In this document: piece after piece, positions 7,067-14,586 of the stretch
How the letters are laid out: each line of letters opens with the position of its first letter
How positions within the stretch are numbered: the stretch's first letter is position 1
Source: Nitrospinota bacterium
GTDB taxonomy: Bacteria; Nitrospinota; Nitrospinia; UBA9942
Assembly: GCA_016200365.1 (NCBI GenBank)
Contig: JACQEW010000225.1
Location: 1-19,047, forward strand
Reading direction: 5' to 3'
Length of the DNA: 19,047 nt
The notes under the pieces: model-generated
Seen by the model: the letters and a program-made list of their open reading frames with translations, nothing else
Told to the model about the DNA's origin: nothing
Databases searched by the model: none
Position numbers and translations under genes: made by a program

Positions 7067-7177
7067 ACTGCAAAAACCTTTTTTTGAACGACTTTTTATT
7101 TTTTCTTTTGTTCCATATTAATATAAAAATTGAGCAAAAGAAAAATAACGGAAGTGAGAAAAAAGAGTTTTTGCAGT
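7067..7177. mobile_element. ~110-bp terminal-inverted-repeat element, copy 1
   Basis: The ends are ACTGCAAAAAC (7067-7077) and GTTTTTGCAGT (7167-7177), exact inverted repeats. The interior holds TTTTTTGAACGACTTTTTAT and TTTTTTCTTTTGTTCC, a variable centre, then GCAAAAGAAAAATAACGGAA + GTGA. Copy 2 at 14472-14580 shares the ends and both inner blocks and differs mainly in the centre. It is too short to encode a protein. It occupies nearly all of the fixX-thiolase gap. It could be a MITE or a structured-RNA repeat. Confidence 0.85.
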
Positions 7178-7187
7178 TCACGCAGAA

Positions 7188-7481
7188 TTATCCATATCTG
7201 TAACACACCCCATATCCACCCTTTGGATTCCTCCATTCTATAAATTCACAGGCAATCCTGCATGTCCCACATTCAAGACACCCTTCATAAGAGATGATGA
7301 TATTTTCTTTTTCATTAAGCTTATACACCTCTGCAGGACAAATATAGATACAACTCTTATCCTTACACTCTTTACATTTTTCAGGATTAACTTTCAGATG
7401 GCTTTCTGTATCAGTCTTAAACCTGACCAGAAATAGTTTCTCAGGCAGGGTCTTTGACTCAAGATGTTGCAACATACTCAT
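7188..7481 (-). CDS. fixX: Ferredoxin-like protein FixX
   Basis: A 97-aa iron-sulfur protein that accepts electrons from, or relays within, the FixABC complex at the membrane. Two cysteine sets are visible: C36-x2-C39-x4-C44-x3-C48-P and C68-x2-C71-x2-C74-x3-C78. The C-terminal WRNPKGGYGVCYRYG is typical of FixX/ETF-QO iron-sulfur domains (usually GGxGVxYRFG). The ATG overlaps the fixC stop as ATGA, so the two are translationally coupled. A second in-frame ATG two codons later is possible. FixX is generally thought to carry electrons of the quinone branch. Confidence 0.93.
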   Translation of the reverse strand: MSMLQHLESKTLPEKLFLVRFKTDTESHLKVNPEKCKECKDKSCIYICPAEVYKLNEKENIIISYEGCLECGTCRIACEFIEWRNPKGGYGVCYRYG

Positions 7482-8776
7482 AAAATCGCCTTTCTTGCCT
7501 TATACATATCCCACAAAAACTTCCATAGCGAGACCTCATCTTTAAATCCATTCCATGCCTGTCTGTGCATCTCATCTTTTGATAAATCAGATATAGTAAA
7601 ATAACCCTGTACCATTTTAAGAATTGCATCGGGATACTCTTTGAAAAGCTGGGGCATCTCGGATAACTTTTCAGGAACATCACCATATCTTTCTAAGTCC
7701 TTCATTACAAAACTATTCTTCAGCCTTTTTACATAACCCTGCAGACTCTTTTCTGAAAAATCTCCCTTTTCTTTCGCCTCAAGAATTGTCTCTGCTGCCA
7801 TTATACCACTATACATTGCCATATTTGTCCCTTCACGATAGAGGGATGGATTTACAAAACCTGCCGCATCACCTACGATTAATAAACCATCTGCTATAAG
7901 TTTCGGAAGGCTTTTATAACCTAATTCAGGAATCATCTTTGCTGAGAGTTCCTCTGTCTTTCCACCTCTTAAGAGTTTCTTAACTACAGGATGAGATTTG
8001 AATGACTCAAGAAGGTCATTTGGCTTCATACTATTTTCCTTCATAACATCTATTGGACAGCCAACACCAACTGATAGGGAATCTTTATTTGTATAAATAA
8101 ATCCTGAACCTATCATACCCTTCACAGCTTCACCAAAAAATTCAAGTGCCACGCCTTCGTCATTGGATAAAATGAACCTATCTTCTATGACCTCTCTCGG
8201 AAGGCTTACAACCTCTTTTACAGCAGTTATCATCTGATGAAAAAGTGGTTTCTTCTTTAAGCCTGCCTTTTCTGTAAGTAGTGAATTTGCACCTTCGGCA
8301 CATATAACTACATCTGCATATACATCCCCTCCTTCCCTCCTTGCCCTTACACCTGCAACCTTCCCACTATCATAGATAAAATCATCCACAACAGTTTCAG
8401 TAAATATAACAGCCCCTGAGTCTTCTGCCCTCTGTGCAAACCATCTGTCAAACTTTGCCCTTAAGATTGTAAAACTGTTATTGAAGGGTGGCTGATTAAA
8501 GTCTTCAAAATCAAACTCCACTGCCATCTCAGAATTTTTGGAGAGGATAGAGTATCGCCTCTTTGTAATATGTCTTTCTACAGGTGCATCTTTCCAGAAT
8601 TCAGGGGTGAGCTTATTCAAAACAGTTGAATACAATACCCCACCAAAGACATTCTTTGAACCGGGGTATTCGCCCCTCTCAAAGATAGCCACTGTAAGCC
8701 CCTTTCTAATAAGGGTGATAGCAGCAGCTACTCCAGCAGGACCAGCACCAACAATTATACAATCAAATTTATCCAT
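7478..8776 (-). CDS. fixC: FixC, FAD-dependent ETF:quinone oxidoreductase-like protein
   Basis: Flavoprotein that takes electrons from the FixAB flavoprotein and passes them to quinone, together with FixX. The dinucleotide-binding motif is VGAGPAGVAAA at residues ~8-18, followed by an FAD acid region (VAIFERGEYPGSKN). A second FAD motif is GLLIVGDAAGFVNPSLYREGT. Length from the ATG at 8776 is 432 aa, as in other FixC proteins. The frame extends upstream to a TTG at 8824, but those 16 residues lie in a dispersed CACAGAG repeat, so the ATG beginning MDKFDCIIVGAGPAG is preferred. The ATG has no clear Shine-Dalgarno. It sits downstream of fixB, with a repeat-filled gap, and overlaps fixX by 4 bases. 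Confidence 0.94.
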   Translation of the reverse strand: MDKFDCIIVGAGPAGVAAAITLIRKGLTVAIFERGEYPGSKNVFGGVLYSTVLNKLTPEFWKDAPVERHITKRRYSILSKNSEMAVEFDFEDFNQPPFNNSFTILRAKFDRWFAQRAEDSGAVIFTETVVDDFIYDSGKVAGVRARREGGDVYADVVICAEGANSLLTEKAGLKKKPLFHQMITAVKEVVSLPREVIEDRFILSNDEGVALEFFGEAVKGMIGSGFIYTNKDSLSVGVGCPIDVMKENSMKPNDLLESFKSHPVVKKLLRGGKTEELSAKMIPELGYKSLPKLIADGLLIVGDAAGFVNPSLYREGTNMAMYSGIMAAETILEAKEKGDFSEKSLQGYVKRLKNSFVMKDLERYGDVPEKLSEMPQLFKEYPDAILKMVQGYFTISDLSKDEMHRQAWNGFKDEVSLWKFLWDMYKARKAIL

Positions 8777-8786
8777 ACAAAGAACT

Positions 8787-8966
8787 TTAACCACAGAGAA
8801 CACAGAGGTCACAGAGGAAGACAAAATAAAAAAGATTAAGGAGAAAGGGAGAAAAAAGAGTCTAAGAGTGGAGATAACTTTTAGACTTTTAGACTTTTAG
8901 ACTGACTTATTCTTTCCCCATTTCTTCTTACTGTTTTTCTCTGTGCCTCTGTGTCTCTGTGGTTAA
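8787..8966. repeat. Nested palindrome of CACAGAG words filling the fixB-fixC gap
   Basis: The outer arms are TTAACCACAGAGAACACAGA... (8787-8820) and ...CTCTGTGTCTCTGTGGTTAA (8937-8966), built from quasi-tandem ACACAGAGG words in inverted orientation. Inside is a second inverted pair: AAGGAGAAAGGGAGAAAAAAG near 8838 opposite CTTTCCCCATTTCTTC near 8911, with three copies of CTTTTAGA (8878-8901) against TCTAAGAG. It begins 10 bases from the fixC start and ends 2 bases before the fixB stop. Confidence 0.75.
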
Positions 8967-8968
8967 GA

Positions 8969-9949
8969 TTAAGTTTTAGCCCTTTTTATCTCTTCTATAA
9001 GAACAGGGACGACTTTAAAAAGGTCATCCACTATTCCATAGTCAGCTATCTTAAAGATGGGGGCGTTGGGGTCCTTGTTTATTGCAACAATACACTTTGA
9101 GGTTGACATTCCAGCGAGATGCTGCGGTGCGCCTGATATCCCACAGGCTATATACAGCGTCGGTGAAACTACCCTTCCTGTCTGCCCTATCTGAAAGGAA
9201 TGGGGCAGCCAGCCTGCGTCTACAACAGCCCTCGATGCACCAACCGCCCCGCCGAGGACGTCTGATAGTTCCTCAAGCAATTTAAAGTTCGCTGCTCCTT
9301 TCATTCCCCTCCCGCCTGAAACAATCACATTGGACTCTGATAAATCCGGTCTCTTTCCAGTCTCTTTAAGGCTCTCCTGAATAGTCACCATTATATCCTG
9401 CTGTTCTAATGCAGGTTTTATATGTAATACTTCCCCTTTAACATTTCCTGATCTCTTATACTCAAAGCATCTCGGTCTTATGGTGATTATCCATGGCTTA
9501 GATTCCTCAAACTTTAGAGTAGCCATGAGTCTTCCACCATATACATACCGCTTTAAAAAGATACCTTCCTTTATTTCAAAACCTACACAGTCAGATATAA
9601 ATCCACAATTAAGTCTTGCCGATAGTCTTGGTATATAATCCTTTCCCCTGAATGTAGCTGATGCAATTATAATGACAGGATTTTTATCTTTTATAAGCTG
9701 ATGAAGGCACTTAACATAAGTATTTGAGTCATACTTTGCAAGGAGGGGGTGTTCAATAAAATATATAAGGTCAAGCTCTTTTGAGAGCTCTTCGACAATA
9801 CCTTTAATACCATTTCCGAGAATAACTGCGGCAGATTTAGTTCCAAAATGATTTGCCAATTTTCTGGCGGCTGATATAGTCTCCCATGTGCTTTTCTTTA
9901 TTCCCTCATTCTCATATTCAGCTATTACCCATATCTCTTTATTGCTCAT
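8969..9949 (-). CDS. fixB: FixB, electron transfer flavoprotein alpha subunit
   Basis: FAD-binding alpha subunit of an ETF; with FixA it collects electrons (from NADH in the FixABCX model, or from acyl-CoA dehydrogenases) and hands them to FixC/ferredoxin. The 326-aa protein starts with a Rossmann-like domain (IWVIAEYENEGIKKSTWETI). Its C-terminal ETF-alpha FAD domain carries GGRGMKG, LGGAVGASRAVVDAGWLP, QIGQTGRVVSPTLYIACGIS and GAPQHLAGM, then IVAINKDPNAPIFKIADYGI. All canonical segments are present and intact. It starts 185 bases after fixA; that gap holds a nested palindrome. No strong Shine-Dalgarno precedes the ATG. Confidence 0.95.
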   Translation of the reverse strand: MSNKEIWVIAEYENEGIKKSTWETISAARKLANHFGTKSAAVILGNGIKGIVEELSKELDLIYFIEHPLLAKYDSNTYVKCLHQLIKDKNPVIIIASATFRGKDYIPRLSARLNCGFISDCVGFEIKEGIFLKRYVYGGRLMATLKFEESKPWIITIRPRCFEYKRSGNVKGEVLHIKPALEQQDIMVTIQESLKETGKRPDLSESNVIVSGGRGMKGAANFKLLEELSDVLGGAVGASRAVVDAGWLPHSFQIGQTGRVVSPTLYIACGISGAPQHLAGMSTSKCIVAINKDPNAPIFKIADYGIVDDLFKVVPVLIEEIKRAKT

Positions 9950-9967
9950 GTATAGGAAAATTCTTTA

Positions 9968-10124
9968 GAACACGAATTGCACGAATATACGAATTGCACG
10001 AATGTATTAGAAACCAGAAGCAAGAAACAAGAAGCAAGAGAAAATCTTATATCTTGCATCTTGCTTCCTGCATCTTGCCTCTTGTTTATTTCGTGTAATT
10101 CGTCAATTCGTGTTATTCGTGTTC
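9968..10124. repeat. Nested palindrome of ACGAATTGC and AGAAGCAAG words in the fixA-fixB gap
   Basis: The outer arms are GAACACGAATTGCACGAATA... (from 9968) and TTCGTGTAATTCGTCAATTC...GTGTTC (10090-10124), in inverted orientation and made of repeated CACGAATTG words. The inner arms are CAGAAGCAAGAAACAAGAAG (around 10014-10038) and CTTGCATCTTGCTTCCTGCA...CTTGTTT (10053-10087). It leaves only 18 and 10 bases to the flanking genes. Confidence 0.8.
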
Positions 10125-10134
10125 AAGTCTTTGT

Positions 10135-10914
10135 TCAAATAACCCTTGCCTCCTTTAAGTTTCTCACAAGCTCCTTTGCAGTATCAGGTAATGTTCCTTC
10201 AATGATTCTGCCTTCCTGCCGTTTTGGTGGATATGAGAGATTTGTAACCCTTATCTTTGGTTTTAAATCAGAAGGGTTAAAACCTAAAGTGTCTATCTCA
10301 AGTATCTCAATCTTCATCTTCTTTGCCTTCATAATCCCTGACAGGGATGCATATCTTGGGACATTCAGTCCCTTCTGTGCCGTGAATACAGCAGGGAGGC
10401 TGCATTTTACAACCTCTAAGCCGCCTTCAATCTCCCTATGGCACATAGCATCTTTAGTTGAGGGAGACACCTCAAGTTTTTTTATTGCCGATACACAGGG
10501 GATTTGTAGGAATTCAGCAATCATCTGTCCAGTCTGTGCATATCCATAATCTACCGATTCCTTGCCACAGAGGATAACATCGTATTCAATATTTCTAATA
10601 ACCTCCGCAAGTATTTTTGAGGTAATAAGACTATCCTTTTTTTTCAGAGAATCATCTTTTATTCTTATAGCCCTGTCAGCACCGAGGGCAATGCAGCTCC
10701 TTAAGACAGTTTCAACTCTTTCATTCCCAACTGTTATAGCAGCAATATCGCCTCCAAATTTTTCTTTGAGCCTCTGTGCCTCCTCTATGGCATATTCATC
10801 ATAGGGGTTCATAATCCACGGGATATTTTCAGTTTCTATCTCATGGCTGTCATCCCGTATCTTTAAGCCTATTGCAGTATCAGGCACCTCTTTTATGCAG
10901 ACAATGATTTTCAT
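10135..10914 (-). CDS. fixA: FixA, electron transfer flavoprotein beta subunit
   Basis: Beta subunit of the ETF heterodimer. In FixABCX systems it binds the bifurcating flavin and NAD; in ordinary ETFs it binds AMP. The 259-aa protein begins MKIIVCIKEVPDTA and has WIMNPYDEYAIEEAQRLKEK, both strong ETF-beta motifs. Also present are DIAAITVGNERVETVLRSCI, ALGADRAI, VILCGKESVDYGYAQTGQM and the C-terminal LSYPPKRQEGRIIEG. Whether it really bifurcates cannot be decided by eye. AAAAGG lies about 10 bases before the ATG, giving a weak ribosome binding site. It is followed by fixB and preceded by enoyl-CoA hydratase in the same direction. Confidence 0.95.
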   Translation of the reverse strand: MKIIVCIKEVPDTAIGLKIRDDSHEIETENIPWIMNPYDEYAIEEAQRLKEKFGGDIAAITVGNERVETVLRSCIALGADRAIRIKDDSLKKKDSLITSKILAEVIRNIEYDVILCGKESVDYGYAQTGQMIAEFLQIPCVSAIKKLEVSPSTKDAMCHREIEGGLEVVKCSLPAVFTAQKGLNVPRYASLSGIMKAKKMKIEILEIDTLGFNPSDLKPKIRVTNLSYPPKRQEGRIIEGTLPDTAKELVRNLKEARVI

Positions 10915-10929
10915 CTGAAAATACCTTTT

Positions 10930-11064
10930 TTAACGCAAAGGACACTAAGAAATAAATTTCTAATTTCTAATTACCAATTTCCAATTAAGGAATTTTATTT
11001 TTTTCTTCTTAATTGGAAATTAGAAATTGGGAATTGGTAATTTCCTTTGTGTTCTTCGTGGTGA
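10930..11064. repeat. Nested palindrome in the gap between enoyl-CoA hydratase and fixA
   Basis: The outer arms TTAACGCAAAGGACACTAAG (from 10930) and TTTCCTTTGTGTTCTTCGTG...GTGAA (11041-11064) are imperfectly inverted. The inner arms TTCTAATTTCTAATTACCAA...TTAAG (about 10958-10989) and CTTAATTGGAAATTAGAAAT...TTGGTAA (11008-11040) form a long, nearly perfect stem around a T-rich centre. It occupies most of the 155-base gap. Confidence 0.8.
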
Positions 11065-11069
11065 ATATT

Positions 11070-11867
11070 TCATCTATCCTTAAACCTCGGACTTCTCTTT
11101 TCTACAAAGGCAGAGATACCTTCCTTTTTATCCTCTGTTTCACACAATGCCCCGAAGAGTCTCGCCTCTTTATCAAGCCCTTTTTTAAGACTCGTATCCA
11201 TTCCGCTATTTACTGCTTCAAGACATGCCTTTACGGCCGCCATTCCTTTACTTCCAATAATCGCTGCAAGTGCCTTAGCCTCTTTGATAAGTTCATTACC
11301 CTTAACAACTTTATTAACAAGACCGATGGCGAATGCGTCCAGAGATGCTATCCTTCCACCTGTGAGGATTGTCTCCATTGCCCTTGCCTTACCAACAAGC
11401 CCTGGCAGTCGCTGTGTGCCGCCAAAACCCGGGATAATACCGAGACTTATCTCTGGCTGGGAGAACCACGCCTCCTCCGATGCAATCCTTAAATGACACG
11501 CCATTGCCAATTCATTACTCCCGCCTATACATGGACCGTTTATAGCTGCTATTACAGGCTTTTCGAGGGACTCAATGAGATTAAGAATCTCCTGACCCAT
11601 TCTGGCAAATCTTTCACCCTCCCTTTTTGTCTTTATTGCTGACAGTTCTTTTATATCTGCCCCTGCCCCGAAGAATTTGCCCTTTCCTGTAATTATAATA
11701 ACTTTAACTTTGCTATCAGCCTCAAGCCTCTTTATAGTATTTTTAAGCCCTAAAAGGAGGTCTTTAGAAAGGAGATTTAAAGGGGGGTTATCAAGCAGTA
11801 AAAAGGCAATACCGCCTTCGATTGATAATTCTATAAGTCCTTCTGCCCCAAACTGTGGAGAAGACAT
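11070..11867 (-). CDS. Enoyl-CoA hydratase/crotonase family protein
   Basis: Crotonase-fold enzyme expected to hydrate trans-2-enoyl-CoA to 3-hydroxyacyl-CoA. At 265 aa it has the normal length. The oxyanion-hole segment GAGADIKEL and the second one GGSNELAMAC are present, and both catalytic glutamates are in place: Glu119 (NELAMAC, where the classic motif is CELAMxC) and Glu139 (QPEISLGIIPGFGGTQRLPG). This supports real hydratase activity rather than a divergent crotonase. The ATG at 11867 has a good GGGAGG six bases upstream. The gene follows the sigma-54 regulator after 17 bases and precedes fixA, tying beta-oxidation chemistry to the ETF module. Confidence 0.93.
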   Translation of the reverse strand: MSSPQFGAEGLIELSIEGGIAFLLLDNPPLNLLSKDLLLGLKNTIKRLEADSKVKVIIITGKGKFFGAGADIKELSAIKTKREGERFARMGQEILNLIESLEKPVIAAINGPCIGGSNELAMACHLRIASEEAWFSQPEISLGIIPGFGGTQRLPGLVGKARAMETILTGGRIASLDAFAIGLVNKVVKGNELIKEAKALAAIIGSKGMAAVKACLEAVNSGMDTSLKKGLDKEARLFGALCETEDKKEGISAFVEKRSPRFKDR

Positions 11868-11884
11868 TTATCGCCTCCCGATTA

Positions 11885-13378
11885 CTATGTATTTATATCC
11901 AGCTCTTTTATCAACTTATGCAGATATGTCCTCTCTATTCCTAATATCTTGGCAGCCCTGTTTTTATTGCCGTCGGCGTATTTTATTGTCTCTTTAAGAA
12001 AGTCTTTCTTAAATTTTTCTATTGCCTCTTTAAGGGAAATGCCGATGGCAGGGGCTTTGAACAGCTTCCATTTTGTTATATCGAGGGGAAGGTTTTCCTC
12101 CTTTATCTCTTTCCCGTCTCCCATAACCACTGCCCTTTCTATGGCATTCTCCAATTCCCTTACATTGCCATACCATTGATGATTGATAAGCACCTCCATT
12201 GCCTCTTTTGTTACTGCGGGGACAGGTCTGTAGTTTTCCAGAGATTTTTTTTCAAGGAGATATTTTACGAGGAGCGGGATGTCCTCCTTCCTTTCCCTCA
12301 AAGGCGGGAGGTTGATCCTTATTACATTCAGTCTGTAAAAGAGGTCTTCACGAAACCTTCCTGACTCAACATCCTTTTCCAATTCCCGATTTGTTGCAGC
12401 AATTATCCTCACATCTACTGTGATTGACGCGGTTCCCCCTATCCTGAAAAACTGCCCCTCCTGGAGAACCCTCAGGAGCTTCACCTGCATGGCAGGTGTG
12501 GTCTCACCAATCTCATCTAAGAATAGCGTCCCATCGTCCGCTTCCTCAAAGAGCCCTATCTTCCTCTGATCGGCGCCTGTAAATGCCCCCTTTTCATGTC
12601 CGAACAGCTCCCTCTCCAATAATGTCTCGGGAATTGCACCGCAGTTTATTATGAGAAAAGGCTTCTCCCTTCTCGGGCTCTGACTATGAATAAGCCTTGC
12701 CACAAGCTCTTTTCCTGTTCCGCTCTCGCCGTATATAAGTGTAGTTGCCTTTGAATTTGCAACCTTCTTTGCATCCATGATAACCCTCGTTATCTGCTCG
12801 CTTTCTCCAATAATCTGATACTTCTGATCTAACTCCTTTCTCAGGTAGATGTTTTCATCCTTTACATTTTTTATGTTTTGTGCCTTTTCAATCGCCGAGG
12901 CGGCTAAATCCGCAAAGGCAGTGAGTATCTCCATATCCTCTTCCCTTATAGGCGAGCCGTCTTCCCTGTCTATTATCTCTACCACACCGATAACCTCATC
13001 CTTTATCTTAAGGGGGACACATGCAATTGAATGGGTCTCGAAACCTATTTCGTCACTTATCCTCCTGTTCCATCTCGGCTCTTTACTTACATCCTTAACC
13101 AGAAGGGGCCTCCCTTCTTTAGCCACCCAGCCTGCAATCCCTTCACCCATACCAACCTCAAACCTCTTTACCTCATCCTTTTTTTCACCGGTGGCTGTAT
13201 GGAAATAGAGCTTATTGGTCTTTTTATCAAGTAAAAGGAGGGAGCTCGCCTTTGCCTCCATTACCTTTGTAGCGGTCTGAATGATTATATCGAGGAGTTT
13301 ATCCAGATCACCGACTGAATCAATCAATCCTGATACCTCTTTAAAAAATCTAATCCTTGGATTAATCTGTTTTTTCAT
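11885..13378 (-). CDS. GAF-AAA+-Fis sigma-54-dependent transcriptional activator
   Basis: NifA/NorR-like enhancer-binding activator of sigma-54 RNA polymerase. Residues ~20-165 form a GAF sensor domain, with GEGIAGWVAKEGRPLLV typical of small-molecule-sensing GAFs. The AAA+ domain follows, with Walker A GESGTGKE (217-224), the sigma-54 contact loop GAFTGA (264-269) and Walker B TLFLDE (284-289). The C-terminal Fis-type helix-turn-helix includes NKNRAAKILGIERTYLHKLI. I chose the ATG at 13378 (497 aa); the frame extends to a TTG at 13396, but those residues are not family-like. It is the first gene of the cluster, so it is a plausible regulator of the genes after it. No convincing GG-N10-GC promoter was found in the gaps, so its target may lie elsewhere. 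The ligand is unknown. Confidence 0.94.
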   Translation of the reverse strand: MKKQINPRIRFFKEVSGLIDSVGDLDKLLDIIIQTATKVMEAKASSLLLLDKKTNKLYFHTATGEKKDEVKRFEVGMGEGIAGWVAKEGRPLLVKDVSKEPRWNRRISDEIGFETHSIACVPLKIKDEVIGVVEIIDREDGSPIREEDMEILTAFADLAASAIEKAQNIKNVKDENIYLRKELDQKYQIIGESEQITRVIMDAKKVANSKATTLIYGESGTGKELVARLIHSQSPRREKPFLIINCGAIPETLLERELFGHEKGAFTGADQRKIGLFEEADDGTLFLDEIGETTPAMQVKLLRVLQEGQFFRIGGTASITVDVRIIAATNRELEKDVESGRFREDLFYRLNVIRINLPPLRERKEDIPLLVKYLLEKKSLENYRPVPAVTKEAMEVLINHQWYGNVRELENAIERAVVMGDGKEIKEENLPLDITKWKLFKAPAIGISLKEAIEKFKKDFLKETIKYADGNKNRAAKILGIERTYLHKLIKELDINT

Positions 13379-13403
13379 AGAAAATAAAAATTTCAAAAAT
13401 ATA

Positions 13404-13509
13404 ATAGAACGCTGATACCGCAGATTTAGCTGATTACCACTGATTATACAATAAAGAAAAATTTAAAAATCTGTGTAAATCCGTAAAATCAGCGTCATCT
13501 GCGTTCTAT
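13404..13509. repeat. Intergenic palindrome of GCTGAT words
   Basis: The left arm ATAGAACGCTGATACCGCAG (from 13404) and right arm ATCAGCGTCATCTGCGTTCT + AT (13488-13509) are inverted repeats. The further inner words GATTTAGCTGATTACCACTG and AATCTGTGTAAATCCGTAAA continue the imperfect pairing. It ends 3 bases from the dnaJ-type gene stop and 25 bases from the regulator start. Confidence 0.75.
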
Positions 13510-13512
13510 AAT

Positions 13513-14457
13513 TTACATCCCTTCTCTCAAAAGTTCTTCCAGCAGTTTCCTCTGCCTTTCCGTAATACTATCAGGAATTTTTATATTTATCTTCACATAA
13601 AGGTCTCCTTTTCCTCCACCCTTGAGATGCTGTATCCCGTACCCCTTTATCCTTATTTTAGTTTCACCCTTTGTGCCGGCAGGAACTTTTGCCATTCTGG
13701 TTTGTCCATCGAGGGTAGTAACCTCTATTGATGTGCCGAGGACAGCCTCTGTAAATTTTATATCCTTTTCTATAATAACATCATCCCCTTCTCTCTTAAA
13801 GACAGGATGCCCCTGAACTATTACATTAAAATATAAATCTCCAGAAGGCTGTCCGCCGATACCAGGCGACCCCTTCCCTGCCAGCCTCAATTTCTTGCCT
13901 GTATCTATACCGGCAGGTATCTTTACTACAACCTCTTCCATACTTCCATCGGGTCTCTTTAGCGATACCCTTTTATCTCCGCCAAATACCGCCTCATTAA
14001 AAGTAATGTGCAGGTCGGATGTAATATCCGCACCTTTCTGCGGCACACCCCTTCCAAACATATCTTCATAGCCGAATCCCTGTCTGCCTCCATGCATATT
14101 TTCAAAACCGCCAAAACCGGTCCTTCCTCTCCCAAATATACGATTGAAAACATCGTCTGAGCCGAACCCAATGTCCTTGAGTATATCCCCGATATCAAAT
14201 CCCCTGAATATATCATCCTGAGAGAATCTCTGATGAAACTTGTCAGAGCCGAACATATCATACTGTTTCCTTTTTTCCTTATCGCTTAACACAGCATAAG
14301 CCTCATTTATCTCCTTAAATTTTTCCTCCGCCGCCTTATTTCCTGGGTTCCTGTCAGGATGATACTTCATTGCGAGCTTACGGTAAGCCTTCTTTATCTG
14401 CCCCTCCGCAGCATCCTTTTTTAAACCGAGTATCTCGTAATAATCCTTATGTGCCAT
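13513..14457 (-). CDS. DnaJ-family co-chaperone without zinc finger (CbpA-like)
   Basis: J-domain protein that stimulates a DnaK/Hsp70 ATPase and delivers substrate. The J domain occupies residues 1-70 with the catalytic HPD at 33-35 (MKYHPDRNPGNK) and QYDMFG at its end. A glycine/phenylalanine-rich linker follows (GRGRTGFGGFENMHGGRQGF, ~110-135). Two beta-rich C-terminal substrate domains contain GKKLRLAGKGSPG and IRIKGYGIQHLKGGGKGDLY. No CxxCxGxG zinc-finger repeats are present, so it is the type B (CbpA) class, 314 aa from the ATG. A TTG at 14478 would add seven residues lying inside the upstream inverted-repeat element, so the ATG is preferred. No Shine-Dalgarno is visible. The gene lies just downstream of element copy 2. 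Confidence 0.93.
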   Translation of the reverse strand: MAHKDYYEILGLKKDAAEGQIKKAYRKLAMKYHPDRNPGNKAAEEKFKEINEAYAVLSDKEKRKQYDMFGSDKFHQRFSQDDIFRGFDIGDILKDIGFGSDDVFNRIFGRGRTGFGGFENMHGGRQGFGYEDMFGRGVPQKGADITSDLHITFNEAVFGGDKRVSLKRPDGSMEEVVVKIPAGIDTGKKLRLAGKGSPGIGGQPSGDLYFNVIVQGHPVFKREGDDVIIEKDIKFTEAVLGTSIEVTTLDGQTRMAKVPAGTKGETKIRIKGYGIQHLKGGGKGDLYVKINIKIPDSITERQRKLLEELLREGM

Positions 14458-14471
14458 TATAACGATGATAT

Positions 14472-14580
14472 ACTGCAAAAACTTTTTTGAACGACTTTTT
14501 ATTTTTTCTTTTGTTCCTTAAAAGATTAAATAAATAAAGCAAAAGAAAAAATAACGGAAGTGAAAAAATGTTTTTGCAGT
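14472..14580. mobile_element. ~110-bp terminal-inverted-repeat element, copy 2
   Basis: The ends are ACTGCAAAAAC (14472-14482) and GTTTTTGCAGT (14570-14580); the symmetry extends two more bases on each side (AT...AT). It shares TTTTTTGAACGACTTTTTAT, TTTTTTCTTTTGTTCC and the AATAACGGAAGTGA block with copy 1, while the central bases differ. It fills the gap between the metallo-beta-lactamase-fold gene and the DnaJ-type gene, ending 14 bases before the latter's ATG. Confidence 0.85.
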
Positions 14581-14586
14581 ATGCTC

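Noticed and set aside
8777..8824. N-terminal extension of fixC from a TTG
   Set aside because: The extra 16 residues come from the CACAGAG repeat words, and the family start is MDKFDCIIVGAGPAG.
8787..10124. CRISPR array suggested by repeated short words
   Set aside because: The words are 7-13 bases, quasi-tandem and inverted, with no uniform repeat-spacer alternation and no cas genes.
9950..11069. Sigma-54 (GG-N10-GC) promoters in the fix gaps
   Set aside because: No minus-strand match to TGGCAC-N5-TTGC was found in the gaps; apparent GC-containing words belong to the repeat arms.
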